This document shows positions 31,964 to 42,100 of a stretch of 64,000 nt of DNA, in pieces. The notes beneath the pieces are model-generated. The model was not told where the DNA came from. It was given only the letters and a program-made list of their open reading frames with translations, and ran no database searches. The stretch lies in assembly GCA_964020155.1 (NCBI GenBank), contig OZ026549.1, positions 1,226,133-1,290,132 of the forward strand, in the 5' to 3' direction. Numbering within the stretch: the stretch's first letter is position 1; the number at the start of each line of letters is the position of its first letter. A program made the position numbers and the translations under genes. The DNA comes from Chondrilla cf. caribensis (taxonomy: Eukaryota; Porifera; Demospongiae; Chondrillida; Chondrillidae).

Positions 31964-32896
31964 TCACTCCACTGTAGTTGATGTCTTCAATATTTGATGG
32001 ATGGAAGGGATCCTTGTACAATGTATCACCTTTGCCACTTGAGCACAAAGCGGTTTCACAAAAATTAGAATCATAATAGGAGTGGGGATCAAGGATACGG
32101 CAGCAATAAGGTAGGATACGAATGCATGTAGAAACTGCATAACATAAGAGGTCAAAAGATGACTCACAATATTGATGAGGTTACCAGCTACTAGAAAGAG
32201 GGCGAATTTTGCAATTTCCTTGTTGTAAGAGGATCCTTCTGCTATAGTGTTATGTCTAACATAGCACAAGACCACAATGGGGACCACAATACTGATGGTC
32301 AGAGGAGTGAGGCCACCGAATATCACCAATATTGCAAGGAATACATAACGTACTTCTTTAATGATGCCAGCATCTGATGTTATTGAAAGGCAAGCCACAT
32401 CATCATAATACTGAACAGCAAATATAGGTGGGACCAGAAGGTAAGTGTTCAGGAGAATAGACACACACCAGATCAAAGCTAAAAATATCACAATATAAAG
32501 AGTCTTCATTTCTTTCTTATTGTAGCGAACAATAAGCAAGACAACAATGGAGAATCCTGCCAGAGAGTAGTGTCTAGCGATAGCTACTACAGAATATCCC
32601 CACACTAAGAATCTACAGAATCCCAAATCTGGAGGAGGGAGAGGAGTGAAGTTGAGAACTAGACCAGATAGAACCAATCCAATTCCTATTAAGGCTGCAA
32701 TCACTCCAGCAACAAGAAGGTTGATGAGGAATATCCTCATTAACTTGGACACAGAGTGAGCCACACACAGAGCACTGATGATGGTGACATTCAGTACAAT
32801 AGCAGTGATGAACAGTAAAAGTACAAGGATTAAAAAGGCTCCAAACCCTAGGCTACCTTTAGGATCATTGACACTACAGTTGGTACAGTTCTCCAT
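31964..32896 (-). CDS. R10: rhodopsin-like 7TM receptor, intact, KTSTTVE subgroup
   Basis: A 310-aa receptor closely related to R9 in TM2-TM4 (SVVAIARHYSLAGF, LLNTYLLVPPI) and to R8 in the second half (VACLSITSDAGIIKEVRYVF, then LAILVIFGG, and LTSYVMQFLHAFVSYLIAAV). That is a switch of relatedness within one gene. The N-terminus is one residue shorter and altered (NDPKGSLGFGAF). ECL1 is NFTPLPPP. The TM5-TM6 loop has CYVRHNTIAEGSSYNKEIAK with His and Glu changes. The tail reads IHQILKTSTTVE. The upstream box, one base different (AAGTAACATCA), begins 52 bp before the ATG. Confidence 0.87.
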   Translation of the reverse strand: MENCTNCSVNDPKGSLGFGAFLILVLLLFITAIVLNVTIISALCVAHSVSKLMRIFLINLLVAGVIAALIGIGLVLSGLVLNFTPLPPPDLGFCRFLVWGYSVVAIARHYSLAGFSIVVLLIVRYNKKEMKTLYIVIFLALIWCVSILLNTYLLVPPIFAVQYYDDVACLSITSDAGIIKEVRYVFLAILVIFGGLTPLTISIVVPIVVLCYVRHNTIAEGSSYNKEIAKFALFLVAGNLINIVSHLLTSYVMQFLHAFVSYLIAAVSLIPTPIMILIFVKPLCAQVAKVIHCTRIPSIHQILKTSTTVE

Positions 32897-32947
32897 GGTC
32901 AGACTGATTAATAAACCTGTAAATAACTAACATATAATACTAACATG

Positions 32948-32970
32948 TCACATGACAGGAAGTAACATCA
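32948..32970 (-). promoter_or_regulatory. conserved upstream box of R10
   Basis: The box with one substitution (GGAAGTAACATCA), weakening the CRE-like half while the ETS-like core is kept. It begins 52 bp upstream of the ATG. Confidence 0.52.
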
Positions 32971-33592
32971 GGACTGTAGTATTAGTTATGCATCCCGTGT
33001 GGAAGGGAAATAACTAGCTTGTATCATGGGATGGCAATTTTGTTATTGCTCCATTGTTCGCTGTATGTTGCTGATGTTTTTGACTGTTGCTGATGTTGTT
33101 GGTGACAGGAAATTGGTCTCATCACTTAATGGAAAGGGTACTGCAAGTGTGCTGTAGAGGTTTTATGAACCACTTTTTTCATTTCATCTAGCTGCTACTA
33201 CCATGAAACAAGTAAATATATAAACACTGGCTTAGTACATACATGGATGGGGCCCTATCCCGACAGGTTTGTTCAGTCAGATTTCAACATCATATTATGC
33301 ACATCATACAGGGAATCCTACCCATCATGTGTTACTTTGATGAAATAGAAACTTATAACAAAGGTTCATTAGTCAGGTTATAAAGGTTTATTTTTATTAT
33401 TATTCACTGGAAGCATTCACTAAAGTATAAACACATTCAATTTTATTCCAATAATCCTGTAAGTCACACAACACATAAACAACTACAGTGAATATTCGGT
33501 TATCTGCCCCTGGTTAATCTGCCTATCCTCAAACCTACTGATCCACCATATTATTTTGAAATGAATTCCCGCACATGGCTACACTATGCAAG
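32971..33592. other. intergenic block paralogous to 30,662-31,267
   Basis: Same order of landmarks as the R9 upstream spacer. No gene. Confidence 0.55.
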
Positions 33593-33708
33593 TAGTTGAC
33601 GAGGTTACTACAAAGTTTAAGAGGGCAAATTTTGCTATCCCCTCTTTGTAAGAGGATCCTTCTGTTATAGTGTTACGTCTAACATAGCACAACACCACAA
33701 TGGGGACC
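33593..33708 (-). pseudogene. P7: receptor fragment, TM5 end to TM6
   Basis: Paralogous to the right-hand part of P6 (same GTAGTTGACGAGGTTACTAC entry), but better preserved in the loop (AAGAGGATCCTTCTGTTATA). The match stops abruptly at GGGGACC, where unrelated GC-richer DNA begins. P6 continues for another 160 bp, so P7 was truncated by an insertion or rearrangement after the duplication. Confidence 0.8.
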
Positions 33709-34430
33709 TCCCGGGCAGGCGGGAAGAACCCATTTATCGCCAAATAAATGCTCTAAAATGCGCGGAGAGAATCGCTGCTTCGTTCTGAAGTGATTTTCTG
33801 CTCTCCAGTCCAGTCCTGTGTGCCTGCGATATCCAGAATCGGCTATGAATGGGAAGAAACACCAAACAATGTAGGAAGCAAGATAGCGAAAATCCTCAAT
33901 TTTGATTTTGATCATGACGACTTTGAGGAACTCAGTCGCAGGATACGTAGCCGATTCTGAATTTAGCAGTACATAGCAGAAGACTACAGTAGCGTTGGCT
34001 AAGAATCGTTTAAAGTTTGATGATGGCGACGATTTCGGGCAGTTGTTACTAATTTTAAAACTGAAGTGTTGTGTTTATTATTCATTTGACAGTTTACATA
34101 ACTAATGAGGGTGCTTATGGAATACTGGTGTAACAGGACGCCAGTATCGAAAATACTGGCGTGGCGGCTCCTTTGATGTATGACGTCATCGGGCGATAAA
34201 TAAAAGGTACTATATTATTTTCATTTCGACTTCCGGCATACGTTCATAAGGTAGCACTCTATATGTAGGGATGAACACGAAAACAAAATGGCGGCAGCCC
34301 TATACCACGCATACATTACAGTTTTGCAAAATATTGCCTATGGACAGGTATTAAGCCCAAGGATTATCGCAATATTATGATTGTTATGCTACAGACACCA
34401 ACACAATACATTACGTGTGACAGCTAGTGA
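33709..34430. other. GC-richer segment of foreign character at the P7 break
   Basis: Begins TCCCGGGCAGGCGGGAAGAA. It contains a 15-bp inverted repeat (CCAGAATCGGCTATGA near 33,834 and its inverse near 33,950), a perfect hairpin ACGCCAGTAT-loop-ATACTGGCGT at 34138-34162, and a CRE-like GACGTCA at about 34,182. ATG at 34288 in a good context (ACAAAATGGCGGC) opens 20 codons, MAAALYHAYITVLQNIAYGQ, ending exactly at CAG followed by GTATTA, a plausible splice donor. Whether this is a first exon or transposon debris is unresolved. Confidence 0.35.
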
Positions 34431-34554
34431 GAGAATGATAATGGTGTGTACAACTTTCATTTCAACTTTCTACTCACTGAGTCTTGCAAACTGACTGATC
34501 AACTGATACTGGATGGTTACGGATTCTCAAATAAAAGCCTATGCATGAATAATG

Positions 34555-34691
34555 AACACCATGCAACACCACTCACACACCCTCACACCCTCACACACAC
34601 ACGCACACACACACACACACACACACATGCACGCACATACACACATACACACACACAATCACATAATCACACACACAATCAAACACACACA

Positions 34692-34765
<74 letters not shown>
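34555..34765. repeat. CA microsatellite, compound
   Basis: CACACCCTCACACCC, then CA with ATAATCACAC interruptions, then about 80 bp of pure CA. It lies between the P7 break and R11. Confidence 0.95.
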
Positions 34766-34766
<1 letters not shown>

Positions 34767-34852
34767 AACAGTGTGTGTATGCATATGTGTGCTTGCATGT
34801 ATTCTGGCATGCATGTCGTTTGTCATTCATGCCTAGGCTTTTACTTGAGAAT

Positions 34853-34882
34853 CTAACCTAACCCTAACCCCTTACCCTAACC
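34853..34882. repeat. short interstitial telomere-like repeat
   Basis: CTAACCTAACCCTAACCCCT followed by TACCCTAACC: about four degenerate units of the animal telomere repeat CCCTAA. It may mark an old break repair site; chance cannot be excluded for so short a tract. Confidence 0.5.
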
Positions 34883-35316
34883 TCAATTTTGGTTGCATGA
34901 AGACTGTCCTGAGTGCACTATAGGCCTCACAGTGACAAGAAAAAAATGTCAAATTTTATCGCTTGTTACCGTGGCCTCTCCTGTGTGCACGTGATGCATC
35001 ATAGCTCAAATACGCATGCACGGACACATTCCTGGAACTAGTACGGTCCTTCGTAAATCCAGTGAGAAGTCTGGACAACCAGTAACAATGTATTCAACAT
35101 CGATATCGGGTGCATACTAAGTGTTACATCTATGCTATCAAGTAACATGTATGTAACTGTGTGTATAATTTGACATTGTGTATTTGTGTGGGAAACAACC
35201 AGTGTTATCATATATACCTAATAGTGAGGTGATGGTATTTTTATACTTAAAGGAAAAGGTATAATCATCTTAAATTCCTCAGCTGTGTTTAATAATGTGC
35301 ACAGTATAATGCCCAC

Positions 35317-35506
35317 ACACCTGGAACTACACATAAACATCTGGAACTACACACACACATCTGGAACTACACATAAACATCTGGAACTACACATAAACAT
35401 CTGGAACTACACACACACATCTGGAACTTAACACACACACATCTGGAACTACACACACACATCTGGAACTTAACACACACACATCTGGAACTACACACAC
35501 AGCTCA
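35317..35506. repeat. minisatellite, ~22-bp unit
   Basis: About nine tandem copies of a unit such as ATCTGGAACTACACACACAC, with variants ACATAAAC and TTAACACAC. Single copies of the CCTGGAACxACAC unit occur in related spacers at about 31,705 and 41,555, so the array expanded locally from one spacer copy. Confidence 0.92.
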
Positions 35507-35596
35507 TGTACACTTGCTATGTATTCCTAATAAATGGTCTAATTCATGGAATACAATCACACCAACCACCTCTTAAATGTCATATGTTCACATAAA

Positions 35597-35597
35597 A

Positions 35598-35672
<75 letters not shown>

Positions 35673-35690
35673 ACATACACACACACAATA
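35597..35690. repeat. CA microsatellite
   Basis: About 70 bp pure CA followed by interrupted CA. The spacer from 35,691 to 36,277 has no gene; it resembles the 3' flanks of R8-R10. Confidence 0.95.
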
Positions 35691-36277
35691 TTGTTTTACT
35701 TGTGTAAAAATACTTGAGTCATGGCATAAAGAAATATGATTGCATTTATCATGTCTTGCATCACACTATGCAAGACGCATGGTTAACGTGGATATTCGCT
35801 CATGTGTTAGAAGAGATACTTCCACTATCATCATTATTATTGGTCCTTTTTGGATGTTATTGATTATTCTACTACATTTAAATATACTTTTACATGTTAA
35901 AGTAACATAAGGCTTTTTAGAAAACTATGATAATTATGGTCTCTCTGTTATTAACATGTCTGCTGTTTCAAGGTCTAAAACGCTTCATGATTCTCATCTT
36001 AGGGTTGTAGGTAGCTTCATTTGTGATACATACATCTTATAGTGTTAGGACCATTACATACAAATCATTAAGATAATTAAGGCAAATAAAACTAACCAAC
36101 CGAAGACAAAAATGTCACAGAGAGATTGGATAAGGACAAATTTAATTGATTTCAAATTAATGTAGACTTTCGAATTGAAACGTTGTGAAATATAACAATA
36201 ATACCAATTAAGTTCTAATACACAATATCATCATTACAGTTACAGTCTAGTTGAATTATGTTATGGCCCTATGTAGT

Positions 36278-37213
36278 TCACTCCACTGTAGTTGATGTCT
36301 TCAATATTCGACAAATGGAAGGGATCTTTGTACAACGTATCACCTTGGTCACTTGAGTACGAAGTGGCTTCATGAAGATTAGAATCATAATAGGAGTGGG
36401 GATCAAGAATATGCCAGGAATAAGGTAGGAAAGGTACACCACAAAAGGATTAGCGACTAAAAACACAAGGAGAGCCACTACAGCTTGACCAACAAAGTCA
36501 ATGAGGTTACCAGCTACTACCAAGAGGGTGAATTTTGCCATTCCTTTGTTGTAAGGAGATCCTTCTGTTATAGTGTTACCTCTAACATAACAAAAGATCA
36601 CAATGGGGACCACAAAACTGATGGTCAGTGGAGTAAGTTCTCCGAATATTATAAATATGGCAAAAAATACAGGACCCTTCACGGTTCCAGAATATGATGG
36701 GAAGCAAGCAACACCATCATAATACCGAACAGGATATAGAGATGGGACCAAAAAATGAACACTCTGGAGTATAGTCACACACCAGATCAAAGCCAAGAAC
36801 AGCACAATATGAAGAGTCTTCATTTCTTTCTTATTGTAGCGAACTATAAGCAAGACAACAATAGAGAATCCTGCCAGACAGTACAGTCTAGCTATAGCTC
36901 CTACAGTATATCCCCACAGTAAGAATCTACAGAATCCCAAGTCTGGTGGAGGGAGAGATGTGAAGTTGAGAACTAGACCAGATAGAATGAATCCAGTTCC
37001 TATCAAGGCAAAAAGCACTCCAGCAACAAGAAGGTTGATGAGGAATATTCTTATTAATTTAGCCACAAAGTGAGACACACACAGAGCAATGATGATGGTG
37101 ACATATACTACAATAACAGTGGTGACCAGCAAAAGTCCAATGATCAAAAAGGCTCCAAAACCTGGTCCACCCAGATTAGGGCCATCAACACTACAGTAGG
37201 TACAGTTCTCCAT
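36278..37213 (-). CDS. R11: rhodopsin-like 7TM receptor, intact, most divergent loops
   Basis: A 311-aa receptor. The N-terminus is MENCTYCSVDGPNLGG: Tyr6 removes the second sequon. ECL2 is rebuilt: PSLYPVRYYDGVACFPSYSG leads directly to TVKGPVFFAIFIIFGELTPL, about five residues shorter than R1. TM5 reads SFVVPIVIFCYVRGNTITEG with Gly for Arg. TM6-ECL3 is NLIDFVGQAVVALLVFLVAN followed by PFVVYLSYLIPGIF. TM7 IPTPIMILIFMKPL. TM4 has CVTILQSVHFLVP. The tail CRILKTSTTVE places it with R7-R12. An in-frame leader of 13 codons precedes MENC but is not conserved. Confidence 0.87.
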   Translation of the reverse strand: MENCTYCSVDGPNLGGPGFGAFLIIGLLLVTTVIVVYVTIIIALCVSHFVAKLIRIFLINLLVAGVLFALIGTGFILSGLVLNFTSLPPPDLGFCRFLLWGYTVGAIARLYCLAGFSIVVLLIVRYNKKEMKTLHIVLFLALIWCVTILQSVHFLVPSLYPVRYYDGVACFPSYSGTVKGPVFFAIFIIFGELTPLTISFVVPIVIFCYVRGNTITEGSPYNKGMAKFTLLVVAGNLIDFVGQAVVALLVFLVANPFVVYLSYLIPGIFLIPTPIMILIFMKPLRTQVTKVIRCTKIPSICRILKTSTTVE

Positions 37214-37366
37214 CGTTCGACTGAATGAGTTCACTAGACTGCATGGAATCAACTTGCTGGGAAATTATACTTGAAAGCAGATCATGTGGGAGAACACGAA
37301 ACAATTATGACATACCTACGTATGTAAATGACGTCATGCATACTGACTGATCAACTGCATGGCATC

Positions 37367-37370
<4 letters not shown>

Positions 37371-37437
<67 letters not shown>

Positions 37438-37455
37438 CGTACGTGCGTGTGTGCA
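37371..37455. repeat. TG microsatellite upstream of R11
   Basis: About 60 bp of pure TG then GCGTGCGTACGTGCG, 158 bp upstream of the R11 ATG. Confidence 0.95.
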
Positions 37456-38468
37456 TGTATACAGCCTAAACCTGAATGATAAAATAAAATGACAAATTTA
37501 TTAGGCCGAAATGCTTGGTTCAGTCTCATCAATGTCTAAGTCAATGCTTCCTGTTCAGCTTGTTTCTCAAATTCTCCCCATACATAGGAAACAATAGGTA
37601 CCACTGAGTGTAGCTAGGGTTATGGGACACATACAGGGTTGTGGAGTGCTTTATAACTTAGTTCATGACCCCAGCTAGGTTAAATATAATATTAGGCTGA
37701 CATCCCCCTTTTGTACAGTAGATGTTCTAAACCCAGATTAGAGTTGAGATGCCGGGAAAATCGTGACAGGAAGTTACATCATGCATACTGATTGATCAAT
37801 TGTGTGTGTTTGTTTGTGGTGTGTGTGTGCATGAGTGTGTGTCTTGTAAACCAACTGATCAACTGTGTCACTTGATGTTCCCAAATAAAAGCCTATGCGT
37901 GAACGACAAACACCATGTGTGCCAGAACACATGCAAATACACATGCACACAGCATGCACACACGCACCCACACACACATAATTGATTTCATTATGACAAT
38001 GTGTTAGTCTGTACAAAGTCAGAGAACTTTCATGAATGACCAGAAGCTGTATTGGCTACATTGTTGCTGGTATAGTCAATAGCCAATCCACACATACCAG
38101 TCTGCGCTCTGCCCAACTAATGTTCCAGTGAAATTACAGATGTGGTGACTCTGAAGAGGCAATAGTAGTGGGGCTCATTCTTGGAAGGAGTCATACTGGG
38201 GTTTGAGGAGTGCACCTGAGTGAAAACCCAACAAGTCAGGGAAGGTACTACTAAAGAACATGATACATAATTGATTTCATTATGACTATGTGCTATGACT
38301 ATCAACTTTAATGACATTCATGGGTAGGGTCTGTACATAACGATATGTTCACTGAGTAAAATTTACTCACACACAAACACACGCCCCGTGCACACACTCA
38401 CGCACACTCACGCACACTCACACACACTCGCGCACACACACACACACTCACGCACACTCACACACACT

Positions 38469-38532
<64 letters not shown>

Positions 38533-39394
38533 GTTCAATCATCACTCAAAGACAAAACAAATACAACAAAGGATTCCTACAACTATATATATTACATGTA
38601 TTTGAGGATATTGGAACTGACACAAAATCAGAATTCTCATACATGTATTTGTTGCTAAACAACAGGGATGAGTAATAGACTGTGTAATGGGCTGTGAAAG
38701 AATATTGGCTCTCAAACAAGCAGTTTCAAATGATGCATGTCCTCTAACAACCAGTACAAAGGAATGGATTTGAAAATGTATGTTAGTGGTATTTCTCCCT
38801 ACATACATCTACTGTATATGGTCACTATTCAGATGTATACACCAGGTGTAAAGAAATGGCTTCAAACCACATCACTAGCCCATGAAGGACGCATAGCATT
38901 CAACAAATACCGTCAGTTGTCCCACAACCAAACAACAAACAAAGCTACTAAATATACAAACACAATTACAACTGAACAAACTCATTTTCAATTTTTATTT
39001 ATATCAAATGTGATGTGAGGGCACGACAGGAAAAACATTGGGTACAACAGGAAGTTATAATGGGAATAAAAGGAAGTGACATCACAAGGAAGAGTATCTA
39101 GCTTAAAACAAACCTTGTGAAACTTTATTATAGTGATTATATTCCACTATCAGCATTCTCTCAAAACAATAGGCTTGTTATTTACTTGGTCATTACATAC
39201 AAATTATTAAAATATTAGCCATATAAAACTAATCATCTAAAAGACAATTAGTGTCACAGTGAAAGTGGATATGGACAAAAAATGGATGAATTTCACATGA
39301 ATGTGAACTATTAAATTGAAATGTAACCATTATTATTTAATACATTATCACTACAAGTACACTTTAAATCTACACATTTATGGTCCTATGTAGT
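37456..39394. other. intergenic with CA array, X-box block and orphan promoter
   Basis: A CA-rich array runs from 38,365 to 38,530 (with ACTCACGC units). The dispersed repeat block with GTTGCTAAACAAC lies at about 38,540-38,990. A cluster of upstream-box motifs with no gene behind it is at 39,022-39,085 (CACGACAGGAAAAACATTGG, AAAGGAAGTGACATCACA). No supported gene. Confidence 0.5.
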
Positions 39395-40327
39395 TCACTC
39401 CACTGTAGTTGATGTCTTCAATATTCGACAAATGGAAGGAATCCTTGTACAACTTATCACCTTGGTCACTTGAGCACGAACTGGTTTCACAAAGATTAGA
39501 GTCATAATGGGAGTAGGCATCAAGGATATGACAAAAATAAGGTAGGACAGGTACACCTTGGGAGGTTGAAGGTCATATACAATGAGCACCACCACACTTT
39601 GACCGACAAAGTTGATAAGGTTACCAGCTACTAGAAACAAAGCAAATTTTGCCATTCCCTTGTTGTAAGAGGATCCTTCTGTTATTATGTTATGTCTAAC
39701 ATAGCACAAGACTACAATGGGGACCACAATACTGATGGTCAGAGGAGTGAGGCCACCGAATATAATGAAGATGGTATATGATACATAAGTCATTATGATG
39801 CCGGAATCTGCTGCGAAGCAAGCCACACCATTGTAATACAGAACAGGAAATATAGGAGTGACTAAATAGTGAACATTCAGGAGTATAGGCACACACCAGA
39901 TCAAAGCCAAAAATATGACAATATAAAGAGTCTTCAATTCTTTCTTATTGTAGCGAACTATAAGTAAGACAACAATAGAAAACCCTGCCAGAGAGTAGAT
40001 CCTAGCGATAGATCCTACCCCATATCCCCACAGTAAGAATCTACAGAATTTCAAGTCTGGTGGAGGGAGAGATGTGAAGTTGAGAATGATACCAGACAGA
40101 TCAAATAATACTCCAACTAAAGCTAGAATCGTTCCAGCAACAAGAAGGTTGATAAGGAATATTCTCATTAACTTGTTCACAGAGTGAGCCACACACAGAG
40201 CAGTAATGATGATGACATTCAGTACAATAGCAGTGATGATCAACAAAAGTTTGAGGATTAAAAAAGCTCCAAACCCTGGTCCAGCCAGATTAGGGGCATT
40301 GACACTACAGTTGGTACAGTTCTCCAT
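39395..40327 (-). CDS. R12: rhodopsin-like 7TM receptor, intact, KTSTTVE subgroup
   Basis: A 310-aa receptor. TM2 TILALVGVLFDLSGIIL carries an Asp in the outer half, unique in the array. TM3 is VGSIARIYSLAGF, and NKKELKTLYIV replaces NKKEMKT. ECL2 TPIFPVLYYNGVACFAADSG then IIMTYVSYTIFIIFGG is shortened, as in R11. ECL3 is VYDLQPPKVYLSYLIFVISL followed by MPTPIMTLIFVKPV. The loop CYVRHNIITEGSSYNKGMAK has His for Arg. The tail CRILKTSTTVE is shared with R11. The 5' flank also matches R11 (TTCGACTGAATxAxxTCACT), so the two arose by duplication. Confidence 0.87.
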   Translation of the reverse strand: MENCTNCSVNAPNLAGPGFGAFLILKLLLIITAIVLNVIIITALCVAHSVNKLMRIFLINLLVAGTILALVGVLFDLSGIILNFTSLPPPDLKFCRFLLWGYGVGSIARIYSLAGFSIVVLLIVRYNKKELKTLYIVIFLALIWCVPILLNVHYLVTPIFPVLYYNGVACFAADSGIIMTYVSYTIFIIFGGLTPLTISIVVPIVVLCYVRHNIITEGSSYNKGMAKFALFLVAGNLINFVGQSVVVLIVYDLQPPKVYLSYLIFVISLMPTPIMTLIFVKPVRAQVTKVISCTRIPSICRILKTSTTVE

Positions 40328-40495
40328 CGTTCGACTGAATCAAATCACTAGACTGCATGGTATCAACTTGCTGGGAAATTATACTTGAAAGGAGAAGATC
40401 ATGTGGGAGAACAGTAAACAATTATGACATACCTACGTACGTATGTAAATGACGTCATGCATACTGACTGATCAACTGCATGGCATCCTGTGTGT

Positions 40496-40516
40496 GTGGG
40501 GGGGGGGGGGGGGGGG
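40496..40516. repeat. poly-G run
   Basis: Twenty-one or so consecutive G residues directly after a short TG tract, at the position where R11 has its TG array. G-runs of this length are prone to sequencing error and to quadruplex formation. Confidence 0.9.
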
Positions 40517-40574
40517 TTCACCTAAGTGTGAAAGTGGATATTTATCAAGTTATGGGTTGATATTTGTGCGATAT

Positions 40575-41115
40575 ACGGTACTCCCATAGTAAACTTCATG
40601 TTGTCAGGCGGTCAGACCAAAAGTCGTACGGGTGTCAATCGTTGACCATACGGGTGTTGATCGATGACCGTTTGCTTTATTATCCATTACACTACGTAAT
40701 ACCGTGACAATTGAGAATGCTAAATAGAAACCGCCACGTTGAGTTCCTTCTGCGACTGCAACCTCAGTTCTTCCAAAGTTATTCCAAAGTCCATTATTAT
40801 CCTCCATTCGCATGTCTATCTTTTTCATGATAACATTGGTTCGAAAATCTGGTGCCCAACCTCCTTGCGATACTTAGTCCAGGCCTCACAATAATGCTTG
40901 CCTGATTGGGAAAATATTCAGTTTGTGGGTAATTACTAAACAATGTCTTAAATCCTGTCGAGAGAAATCAGTTCTCTATTGCGAAAATCGATAAAGTCAG
41001 CCATCTTGTTCCGCCATCTTCATATGTATGTACGCACTCTGACCGTTAATCGACCGCTAATTGACTACTGGTCTGACTGCCTGACGTCATGAAGTTTACT
41101 ATGGGAAGTACCGTA
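40575..41115. mobile_element. non-autonomous element with TACGGTAC termini, second type
   Basis: Terminal inverted repeats of about 45 bp with few differences: left TACGGTACTCCCATAGTAAA, inverse of right TACGGTACTTCCCATAGTAA, then CTTCATGxxGTCAGGC on both. TA at both boundaries. Length is 541 bp. It shares only the first eight bases with the element at 20,733, so it is a related but separate family. The minus-strand frame at 40604-40828 is not recognised. Confidence 0.75.
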
Positions 41116-42100
41116 CCTTTTGATATTGAACCGTAAAATTGGCTGTTCAACACTCTCTGGTCATTACCGTGATACCCATTTTGATGTTGTACACAGTATT
41201 GTGGTTGTCACCAAGGCAAGTGGTGTGTGTGTGTGTATGTGTATACATCCAAATCTTTGTGTAAGCACGTATGCATACAGTTGAAATATGCGAGGTGGAC
41301 TAGTCCATAATAACCAGCAACAACGTATACAATCACTGATATCGGGTGCACACTAAGTGTTACATCTACTCTACGCTATCAAGACAAATTCAAAGCTAAT
41401 TGTGCGTATAATTTGACATTGTGTACTTGTGTGGGATGCAACCTTACCTATTAGTGAGGTGGCGGTATTTACTATACATGGTAAAAGGTATAATCACCTT
41501 GGATTCCTCAGCTGCATTCCAATTTGCACAGTACAACACACCCACACCTGGAACCACACCCACACATCTCATTTACACTTGGAATGTATTTCTCAGCTGT
41601 GTTCTAATTCACAGGTTACAAACACATCAACCATCTCCTAAATGTCATATGTCCACACAGACACACATATACATGCATAAAAAGATGCATGTAATATGAA
41701 TGTTGTGTAATATAAATTACGGATTCATTATTGCTGTGTACACGTACTAACAGAGATCATGATAATTCTTACATATCGAGAGTAACATTCTGTGTGTTCA
41801 AATCAAATCAAATCAAATATTGATTATATATTATTATATAATATATTTTGTCAGGTAAATCAATCTGTAATGTATCTGAAGTGATGATCAATGGAATCAA
41901 ATGGCAGTCATAAAATATTTCTATACGTACTTTCTTCTGTACGCATGCATATAGGTGTACTCCAATCTCTCTCCTCTACTGCAATCTAAAGATTTTAAAA
42001 ATGCAGTTTTTGCACTCATATCATCAGATTCATACACACATTGCCATGTTACATGCGCTTGTTATTAGTCACAACTGTAGACCTACGTAGTTCTGTCTGT
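41116..42100. other. intergenic, no gene seen
   Basis: Spacer with a short TG tract (about 41,222), a CCACACCTGGAACCACACCC stretch and an AATCAAATCAAATCAAAT run near 41,801. Weak similarity to 35,150-35,560. Confidence 0.45.

Noticed and set aside
33679..33915. 78-codon minus-strand frame
   Set aside because: It joins a receptor fragment (VVLC end) to unrelated inserted DNA across the P7 break; no recognisable protein.
35317..35506. Regularly spaced repeat considered as a CRISPR array
   Set aside because: The units are contiguous ~22-bp tandem copies without unique spacers, in an animal genome; it is a minisatellite.
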